Below are positions 58,285 through 64,000 of a stretch of DNA of 64,000 bases, piece after piece. The notes below the pieces were generated by a model, which saw only the letters and a program-made list of their open reading frames with translations, ran no database searches and was not told the origin of the DNA. Each line of letters opens with the position of its first letter. Within the stretch, counting starts at the first letter, position 1. Both the position numbers and the translations under genes were made by a program. The DNA is taken from assembly GCA_046160865.1 (NCBI GenBank), contig JBJXHG010000190.1:1-64000 (forward strand). The letters run 5' to 3'. This DNA comes from JBJXHG01 sp046160865 (lineage in GTDB: Bacteria; Planctomycetota; UBA1135; GCA-002686595).

Positions 58285-59828
58285 TGTCCGAGCTGCGCGC
58301 CCAAGATGCCCTGCACGGCGAGCAGGGCGACGAGCGCCTTCGAGTAGTTCACGCGCGTCGTGCGCTCGCGCGACAACGACGCCACGTAGTCCTGCTGGAA
58401 CTGCAGCACCTGGAACGTGGTCGACAAGCCCTCTTGGTAGCGCGCCTGCTCGGCCTTCAGCTGCCGGTCCGCGAGTTCGAGGCTCTTGCGCGCGGCACGC
58501 ACCGCTTCGGATTGGTAAGCGACCTGACGCACGGCTTCGCGCACTTCCTCGACGATCCTCGACTCGGCTTGATCGTAGGCCAAGCGCGCCGCGCGCAGCT
58601 CGGTCCAGGCGGCTTTCTCGGAATAACGGCCGCGCGTGTTGCCGAGCGGGAAGTTGAAATTGAGCGCGGCCGAGTACGTCGGGAAGTCGAACTGCCACGC
58701 CGTGTCGAATGCGTCCGACGAATCGCCGTCGAAGCCGCGACTGCTCGCGGCGAGGTCGAGGTCGAGGAACGGGTTCTTCTCGGACCGCGTGCGTTGATGG
58801 CGGATGCGCGCTTCGTCGATGGCCAAGCGTTGTTGTGAAAGCTCGGGCCGGTGCTCGACGGCGACCGAGAGCGCGTCCGTCCAGGCCGGGACGCCACTCG
58901 TTCCGACGGTCTCGGGAAGCGCCGTCCGTGGCACGAGCATCGTCTCCCACACGGTGGGGTCCTTGCCCGGGAACAGCAGCTGCTTCAGGAGGTCCGCCGC
59001 CTGCCGCACGCGCACGTCGACGAGGAGCTTGCCCTCCTCGCGCGTCGCAACTTCGGCTTCGGCTTGCAGCACCTCGACTTCGGTGCCGACGCCCGCGTCG
59101 AGGCGACGCTGGTTCTGGTCCACCTGCTGGCGCGCCAGCTCCAGAGCCGAGTCGGCGACCGCGGATTGTTCGCGCGCGGAAACCAGATCCCAGTACGCGT
59201 TGCCGACCGCGAGCAAGAGCTGCTGACTGATCTGGCGCTCGCGCTCGCTCTGGCGGCGATGCACGGTCTCGAAGAGCCGCTGCGTCGACGTCGCGTACCG
59301 ATTCCACGCGCCGCGCCACAACGGCTGCGTGTACGTGAGCGCGAGCACGTCGTTCGTGTTCGTGCGGAAGTTCGAATCGACGAGACCGCTGTCCGTGCGC
59401 GTGTTCGTCGTGTCGAATTGCGCGCGGAACGTACCGCCGGTCGTCAGCGGCTTCGCGAGATCGAGCGCAAAGCCCTGCGTGTTGCGGCTCGTCTCGGAGA
59501 AAATGTCCTGCGCCTCCGTCTCGCTGTCGACCACGAACGCACGCGCATTCAAGAGCCAGTCGAACGCACCGTAGCTCGCGCGGTAGTCGTAGTACGCGAC
59601 GTCGGTGGTGAGCTCCTCGATCTGGAGGCCGAGGTTGTTCTGCAGCGCGATCCGCATCGCGGCTTCGATGGTGAGCTCGAGTCCGCGTCCGGTTTCGAGC
59701 GCATCGGCCGGTGAAGCCGCGCGCACGCCATTCGGCTCGGCCTGTGGCGCCGCGGCCGAATCCTGTGCCGCGCACACGCAGCAGCCGACGGCGATCCAAC
59801 CTGCACCCGTGATCAGACGTCGAAGCAT
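58281..59828 (-). CDS. TolC-family outer-membrane efflux protein
   Basis: A 515-residue outer-membrane channel subunit. A signal peptide (ITGAGWIAVGCCVCAAQ) is followed by the TolC opening LTIEAAMRIALQNNLGLQI, a beta-strand pair around ALTYTQPLWRGAWNRY, and two coiled-coil repeats including RRLDAGVGTEVEVLQAEAEVATRE and ARYQEGLSTTFQVLQFQQDYV. It is longer than the two other channels in the window. No permease or adaptor lies nearby; the coupled HEAT lipoprotein is the only obvious partner. The substrate is unknown. Confidence 0.9.
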   Translation of the reverse strand: MLRRLITGAGWIAVGCCVCAAQDSAAAPQAEPNGVRAASPADALETGRGLELTIEAAMRIALQNNLGLQIEELTTDVAYYDYRASYGAFDWLLNARAFVVDSETEAQDIFSETSRNTQGFALDLAKPLTTGGTFRAQFDTTNTRTDSGLVDSNFRTNTNDVLALTYTQPLWRGAWNRYATSTQRLFETVHRRQSERERQISQQLLLAVGNAYWDLVSAREQSAVADSALELARQQVDQNQRRLDAGVGTEVEVLQAEAEVATREEGKLLVDVRVRQAADLLKQLLFPGKDPTVWETMLVPRTALPETVGTSGVPAWTDALSVAVEHRPELSQQRLAIDEARIRHQRTRSEKNPFLDLDLAASSRGFDGDSSDAFDTAWQFDFPTYSAALNFNFPLGNTRGRYSEKAAWTELRAARLAYDQAESRIVEEVREAVRQVAYQSEAVRAARKSLELADRQLKAEQARYQEGLSTTFQVLQFQQDYVASLSRERTTRVNYSKALVALLAVQGILGAQLGQ

Positions 59829-59891
59829 GGAAGCCGTTCAGGATAGAGTTCGCGATCCGCCGAAGCCACTGGCCGCCGTACGCGACGGCGC

Positions 59892-60392
59892 TCAATCGAT
59901 TTCGTCGATGCCGTCCGGCAGCGCGAGAGTTGCGAGCATCCGCGCGGCGCTCCCGTCGGCTTCGGCCGCGATCTCGATCGAGCGCGCTTCCGCGCCTGCG
60001 TGCGCACAGCGCACATGCAGTCGCCGGGCCGGCAAGAGATCGAGCACGCGATCGGCCCACTCGATGGCGGCCACGCTGTTCGCGTGCAAGCACTCGAGAC
60101 CGCCGTCGAGCAGGAACGAGCGCTCGCGGCCCTCCATCCACGCATCGAAGTGGAAGAGCTCGAGCCGTCCGACGTAGCTCTGCATCAAGGCATACGTCGG
60201 GCTCGTCACGGCATCCTCGACCGCGAGTCCGCGCGCGAGGCCGCGTACGAAGCACGTCTTGCCCGCGCCGAGGTCGCCTACCAGCGCGACGATCGATCCG
60301 CCCTCGATGGAGGCGCCGATCGCGGCGCCCAGCGCTTCCGTCGCGGCCGGCGAGCGCGAGACGAAGCGCCGCACGCGCGCGTCATGCGCCAT
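59892..60392 (-). CDS. tsaE: tRNA threonylcarbamoyladenosine biosynthesis ATPase TsaE
   Basis: A 166-residue P-loop protein needed for the t6A37 modification of ANN-decoding tRNAs, together with TsaB and TsaD. The Walker A motif GDLGAGKTCF, the SPTYALM segment and FHFDAWMEG are those of the family. I chose the ATG at 60392, which overlaps the 3' end of thiL by 11 nt. The C-terminal 20 residues extend beyond the minimal E. coli form. Confidence 0.92.
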   Translation of the reverse strand: MAHDARVRRFVSRSPAATEALGAAIGASIEGGSIVALVGDLGAGKTCFVRGLARGLAVEDAVTSPTYALMQSYVGRLELFHFDAWMEGRERSFLLDGGLECLHANSVAAIEWADRVLDLLPARRLHVRCAHAGAEARSIEIAAEADGSAARMLATLALPDGIDEID

Positions 60393-61284
60393 GACGAAAC
60401 CCTCCATCGGACTGCGACCACGCACGCACGCGTTCGCCGTCGCGCAGCACGAGTCCGCGCCCCGCGCGTACGCTGCCGATCGCAACGATCGTGCGCGGCA
60501 AGCGATCGAGCGCGCGTGCTGCGATCGTCGCGACGAGCTCGTGGTCCTCGCCGTCGTGCAGCGCGTGCCACACGGCTGCTCGGCCGCTGGTACGTGCGCA
60601 GCGGCGCGCGTCCGCATGCACGGGAATCGCCTCGACGTCGACCTCGATCTGCACGCCCGAAGCCCGCGCCAAGCGATACAGATCCCAGGCGAGTCCGTCG
60701 CTGACGTCCATCATCGCGGTCGCGCCGGCGCGCGCGAGCCGCACGCCTTCGTCGACGCGCGGACGGATGCGCAGATGGCGCCCGAGGCGGCTTCCACCGA
60801 CGGCACCCGTGATCACGACGAGCTGGTGCGGGTGCGCACGTTCGCGACCAACGGGACGCCGCGACGACGACGACACCCCGATCGCCGTCACCGTGAGCTT
60901 GGCCGGACCGTCCGCGGCGCACAGGTCTCCGCCGACCAGCTCGGCCCCGTGAACGCGTGCTTCGCGCTCGACTCCGTGAATCCAAGCTCGCAGCCGTGAG
61001 GCAGGCGTGCGCGCCGGTGCGCACACCGCGAGCAGCACAGCCATCGGCTGCGCAGCCGTGGCGGCGAGATCGGAGATCGCGCGCGCCGCGGCCTTTCGTC
61101 CGACGAGACTGGGCGCGGCTGTGCGCTCGAAGTGCACGCCTTCGATCGTTTGATCGACGCAGACGACAGTCCGGCCCGCGGCGCGGCGCAGAGTTGCGGC
61201 ATCGTGTCCGAGCGGCGCGGCGAGCGCACGCGGACGTGTGCGGCGCACGAGCGCACGGTGGATGTCATCTTCGCTCCAAGGCAT
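60382..61284 (-). CDS. thiL: Thiamine-monophosphate kinase
   Basis: A 300-residue kinase that makes thiamine diphosphate. It has GHDAATL near the start (the family usually has GDDAA, so the first Asp is His here), AAARAISDLAATAAQPMAVLL, ELVGGDLCAADGPAKLTVTAIG and MDVSDGLAWDLYRLA. The length is slightly short but complete. The ATG at 61284 is preceded by a divergent small gene. It is 0.9 kb from thiE, so thiamine genes cluster loosely here. Confidence 0.88.
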   Translation of the reverse strand: MPWSEDDIHRALVRRTRPRALAAPLGHDAATLRRAAGRTVVCVDQTIEGVHFERTAAPSLVGRKAAARAISDLAATAAQPMAVLLAVCAPARTPASRLRAWIHGVEREARVHGAELVGGDLCAADGPAKLTVTAIGVSSSSRRPVGRERAHPHQLVVITGAVGGSRLGRHLRIRPRVDEGVRLARAGATAMMDVSDGLAWDLYRLARASGVQIEVDVEAIPVHADARRCARTSGRAAVWHALHDGEDHELVATIAARALDRLPRTIVAIGSVRAGRGLVLRDGERVRAWSQSDGGFRHGA

Positions 61285-61472
61285 GACTGCGAGTGTATCG
61301 CTCCCGGCCACCAGACGCGCAGGACGCGCATCGCCGGTCGCCGCGTGCACGCGTCTCGCGACGCGGTCGCACGTGCAGGAACGGTGCGCAACGGATACAC
61401 GCTCCGTCACGGCGGGCTGCTACGATCGCGCGCGAATCCCCGTTCACCATCGGGGTCATCCAGGAGAGAAAC

Positions 61473-61865
61473 ATGAAGATCCTCAGCGCATTCGTGCTGC
61501 TCATCGTGGCTTTGCTCGCGCTCGCACGCTCGAGCTTCGGCACGGCGTCGGCCGCGACGGAACCCGCGGCGCCCGTGTTCGCGGGCACGCTCGTCGTCAA
61601 GACCGTCAACAGCGTCGGCGGCACCGTCGCCGGCGCGCTCGTGAACGTGTTCCCAGCCGGCAGCAGCACTCCAGCGGCGTCCGGTACCACGAACAATGAC
61701 GGCAAGATCGCGTTCAACGGCCTCACCGCCGGCAACTACACCGTGTTCGCGTCGAAGGTCGGGCTCGTCAACGGCATGCCGACCGCGATCTTCGGCTCGG
61801 CGAACGTGACGGTCGGCGACCTGCCGACGTTCGTGACGGTCAAGCTCGTCAAGAACGCGCCCTGA
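61473..61865 (+). CDS. Small secreted protein with carboxypeptidase-regulatory-like domain
   Basis: A 130-residue exported protein. The signal peptide (MKILSAFVLLIVALLALARSS) is followed by a single beta-sandwich resembling the carboxypeptidase regulatory/Cna-B fold: GTLVVKTVNSVGGTVAGALVNVF, then GTTNNDGKIAFNGLTAGNYTVFASKVG. The ATG has GGAGAG close upstream. Such domains act as extracellular adhesion or structural modules. The TACGAT box at 61421-61426 is a possible -10. A minisatellite begins 16 bp after the stop. Confidence 0.8.
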   Translation: MKILSAFVLLIVALLALARSSFGTASAATEPAAPVFAGTLVVKTVNSVGGTVAGALVNVFPAGSSTPAASGTTNNDGKIAFNGLTAGNYTVFASKVGLVNGMPTAIFGSANVTVGDLPTFVTVKLVKNAP

Positions 61866-61881
61866 GCGCCGCCCCGAGCGT

Positions 61882-62128
61882 CGCGAAGCGACGCGAGCTC
61901 CATCGGTGTGGCGCGAAGCGACGCGAGCCCTTCATCGGTGTGGCGCGAAGCGACGCGAGCTCCATCGGTGTGGCGCGAAGCGACGCGAGCTCCATCGGTG
62001 TGGCGCGAAGCGACGCGAGCCCTTCATCGGTGTGGCGCGAAGCGACGCGAGCCCTTCATCGGTGTGGCGCGAAGCGACGCGAGCCCTTCATCGGTGTGGC
62101 GCGAAGCGACGCGAGCCCTTCATCGGGG
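61882..62128. repeat. Minisatellite: eight tandem 30- or 32-bp units
   Basis: The unit starts CGCGAAGCGACGCGAG and ends in either CTCCATCGGTGTGG (30 bp) or CCCTTCATCGGTGTGG (32 bp). The two types occur in the order 30-32-30-30-32-32-32-32, with the last unit degenerate. The unit can form a small hairpin, and the first one contains the perfect GCGTCGC-GAA-GCGACGC. It lies between the convergent small secreted-protein and thiE genes. The array is open in several frames but shows no coding signal. Confidence 0.92.
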
Positions 62129-62147
62129 CGTCGCATCGCGCCGCGCT

Positions 62148-62777
62148 TCACCGCAGCGCGGCGAGATAGGCTTCCACCGCGTGCGCCGGATCCTGCGATC
62201 CGAGGACTCCGGCGCGCGCTGCGATTCCGCGCGCGCCGCAATCGACCGCCGCGCGCGCGTGCTCGGGCGTGATCCCGCCGATCGCCCACAGCGGAACGCT
62301 GCTCCGCTCGCACGCGCGACGCAACGCGTCGAAGCCCGTCGGCTCGACGATCCCCCGCTTCGACGGAGTCGCGAGCACGGGCCCGAAGAACGCGTAATCG
62401 ACATCGACGATCGCCGTCACGTCGTCGTGGACGTGCGCCGACCATCCGATCGCGATGTTGTGCGGCAAGAGAGCGCGAGCGACCGGCGGCGCCAGCGATC
62501 GAAAGCCGAGGTGCACCGCTCGTACGCCCGCCGCGTGCGCCAGGTGCACGCGATCGTGCAGCGCGAGATAACCGTCCGGTCCGAGCGCGCGGCGCAGGCG
62601 CTCGGCCAGTGCGAGCGTGTCGCGGTCGGAGAGCTCTGGCTCGCGCAGCAAGACGCCGCGCAGTCCGGCGCGCAGCGCGTCGCGCAGCTTCCCTTCGAAC
62701 GCTGCGAGCTGCGAGGCTCGAACGTCACCCGGCGTCAGAGCGAAAAGCTGCGGCGGGAGCGCGCGCTCCTCACTCAT
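62148..62777 (-). CDS. thiE: Thiamine-phosphate synthase (ThiE/TenI family)
   Basis: A 209-residue TIM-barrel protein of the ThiE/TenI family. It keeps VLLREPELSDRDTLALAERL, LHDRVHLAHAAGVRAVHLG, DYAFFGPVLATPSK and VPLWAIGGITPEHA. These fit joining of the pyrimidine and thiazole moieties, though some TenI proteins are thiazole tautomerases, and the R-E in place of the usual R-x-K in the first block leaves doubt. The ATG overlaps the upstream helicase-domain gene by 8 nt (ATGAGTGA). Confidence 0.8.
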   Translation of the reverse strand: MSEERALPPQLFALTPGDVRASQLAAFEGKLRDALRAGLRGVLLREPELSDRDTLALAERLRRALGPDGYLALHDRVHLAHAAGVRAVHLGFRSLAPPVARALLPHNIAIGWSAHVHDDVTAIVDVDYAFFGPVLATPSKRGIVEPTGFDALRRACERSSVPLWAIGGITPEHARAAVDCGARGIAARAGVLGSQDPAHAVEAYLAALR

Positions 62778-64000
62778 CGATCTCGACCAGGTAGCCGAGA
62801 TCCCGCAGGAGCGACTGTGTGCGCCGCAGCGTGCTACCCGAGCGGAGCTTCACGCGCGCCTCGTCGAGCACTTCGCGCAGCAGCGCTTTGACACCTGGAT
62901 CTTGCTGGAAGCGCCGCATCCACTCCGGATCGCCGCCGGTGACGATGTAGTCGCTCGAGAGGTGCATCAATCCGGCTTGCAGGGCCCAGTCGCGGATCGA
63001 GTAGCCGACGTTTTGCGGCAGCGGCGTGCGCGCGTGCGCTTCGAGCGTATTGAGGATGCGCTTGAGGAACATCCCTTCCGTCAGCGCGCGGTGCACCGAT
63101 TTCTCGCTGATGCGGAAGTGCAAGAGCGAGCCGAGTTTCTCACGCGTGCAAAAGCGGTCGAGGTCGTGAATCAACTCCGCGTCGTCCCCCGTGGGGAACA
63201 TCACGACCTCGAAGTCGGGCGTGACGACGAGACTGCCGACGAGCGGCGCGCCTTCGGGAGAGCCGTCGATGACGCCGAGCAGGCGCGCGCCGATGCGCGT
63301 CAAGCGCAGTGCGACCGGACGCCCGGCCTTGTCGTAGCCGAGATCGACGATGCCGAGCAGGTACAGACGCTGGCGCACCCAGCTGGCGAGATTCCACGCC
63401 AAGCGTTGGATGTCCTCCATCGGTGTGTACTGTCCGGCGGAGTGACGCGATGCGAAGTACTCCTCCACCAAGAGCTCGTCCAAGCTGCACACGTACGTGT
63501 TGCGCGCGAGGAACGGCAGGTACATGAGGTCGTACCAGACGAGCGGCTCGACGCGCTTGAGCAGGCGCATGAGGATCCGGCGCATCCGCACTTGGTGGTA
63601 GTGCTCCCCGCCGAGATCGCGCTCGTCGATCGCGTACTCCACCAAGCTCTTGAGCTTCGACTCGAGATCACGCGGCTCCCAGTCGCGACCGGCCGCCGTC
63701 AACGCGAACGTGCGCTCGCCCGTCGACTCGATCAGGTGCGTGTGGCGTGCGAATCCGAAGATGAAGGACAGCACGTCAGCGCGCGATTGCTCGCGGCCGG
63801 GGTTCGGGATGAGCTCCTCTTGGATGCGCTTCTCGGTCGTCTTGAAGATCTCGCCGCGCACCGTGAAGCGCACGTCGTGATCGAGGATGAATCCGATGAA
63901 GCGCGAGATGTTCGACGCGAGGTCGACGCCGAGCGCCGCTTCCTCGTGGGGACGATCGGGGTCGCTCGGAACCGCGACGCGGCGCAGGTACGCGAGCGAC
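62770..64000 (-). CDS. Helicase-associated (XPB/Ssl2-type C-terminal) domain protein, 5' end beyond window
   Basis: At least 410 residues; the frame is open to the window edge, so the N-terminus is missing. The segment SLVVTPDFEVVMFPTGDDAELIHDLDRF, followed by HFRISEKSVHRALTEGMFLKRILNTLEAHARTPLPQNVGYSIRDWA, matches the helicase-associated domain of XPB/Ssl2-like and related bacterial proteins. No helicase motifs are in the visible part. An upstream GTG at 63873 is unlikely to be the real start, because similarity and an open frame continue. It probably acts on DNA or transcription complexes. The C-terminus overlaps thiE. Confidence 0.72.
   Translation of the reverse strand, partial: SLAYLRRVAVPSDPDRPHEEAALGVDLASNISRFIGFILDHDVRFTVRGEIFKTTEKRIQEELIPNPGREQSRADVLSFIFGFARHTHLIESTGERTFALTAAGRDWEPRDLESKLKSLVEYAIDERDLGGEHYHQVRMRRILMRLLKRVEPLVWYDLMYLPFLARNTYVCSLDELLVEEYFASRHSAGQYTPMEDIQRLAWNLASWVRQRLYLLGIVDLGYDKAGRPVALRLTRIGARLLGVIDGSPEGAPLVGSLVVTPDFEVVMFPTGDDAELIHDLDRFCTREKLGSLLHFRISEKSVHRALTEGMFLKRILNTLEAHARTPLPQNVGYSIRDWALQAGLMHLSSDYIVTGGDPEWMRRFQQDPGVKALLREVLDEARVKLRSGSTLRRTQSLLRDLGYLVEIDE

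Noticed and set aside
61882..62128. Possible CRISPR array
   Set aside because: Units are directly adjacent and nearly identical along their whole length, with no unique spacers and no cas genes.
61906..62169. Repetitive peptide encoded by the minisatellite
   Set aside because: Open in several frames only because the unit lacks stops. No ribosome-binding site or signal peptide.
1..64000. Prophage, integrative element or insertion sequence with its own transposase
   Set aside because: No integrase, transposase, phage structural or conjugation gene was found. Base composition and gene style are uniform across the window.

Overview
This window is about 64 kb of GC-rich chromosome from a diderm, probably aerobic bacterium. 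The outer-membrane efflux proteins, RND pump, many secreted or lipoprotein HEAT-repeat proteins, a eukaryote-like UDP-sugar pyrophosphorylase, a pilin-like membrane protein and a Ser/Thr kinase with a TPR tail together suggest Planctomycetota or a close relative. That assignment is inferred from gene content, not from a marker tree. No phage, transposase gene, CRISPR array or rRNA is present, and gene density is high.

Layout. 1-10 kb, mostly minus strand: a copper/heavy-metal efflux operon (His-rich protein, CusB-, CusA- and CusC-like proteins), a secreted dienelactone hydrolase and an orphan outer-membrane efflux lipoprotein. 10-16.5 kb, plus strand: a tightly coupled run of HEAT protein, flippase-like membrane protein, PfkB kinase and ThpR, then a Ser/Thr kinase-TPR protein. 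16.5-31.3 kb: recA, alaS and the fatty-acid/phospholipid cluster rpmF-plsX-fabH-fabD-fabG-acpP-fabF, then a UDP-sugar pyrophosphorylase, ddl and dapB (envelope precursors). 31.4-36.8 kb: tRNA-Leu(CAA), a histidine-kinase-fragment protein coupled to an NFU scaffold protein, and a secreted propeller-like protein on the minus strand behind a cobalamin riboswitch. 37-44 kb: sdhCAB, a soluble histidine kinase and a secreted collagen-like/HEAT protein. 44-50.5 kb, minus strand: a NUDIX-purM operon with four passenger genes, ending at a candidate small RNA. 50.5-54.5 kb: dxr, an enlarged RseP-type protease and a UbiA-like enzyme. 54.5-64 kb: CCA-adding enzyme, pilin-like protein, HEAT lipoprotein with TolC, tsaE-thiL, a small secreted protein, a minisatellite, thiE, and the C-terminal part of a protein with a helicase-associated domain.

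The most striking non-coding content is a 181-bp fully dyad-symmetric element present five times between genes (centres near 193, 9842, 32567, 34488 and 54627), plus a second palindromic element at 8153-8319. Two genes take their TAG stop codon from an element end. The most interesting regulatory unit is the cobalamin riboswitch at about 34.13-34.32 kb. It has its own promoter, and its leader contains a 9-nt exact complement of the ribosome-binding site of a secreted propeller-like protein. This suggests a B12-responsive extracellular protein, possibly corrinoid-binding and analogous in logic to BtuG. Several proteins keep a hydrolase fold but lack the catalytic residue.

Many neighbouring genes overlap by 4-13 nt (ATGA, GTGA or TGATG junctions), so translational coupling is common. 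Where a promoter can be read it is sigma70-like, with TTG-starting -35 boxes 16-17 nt from TAnnnT -10 boxes.
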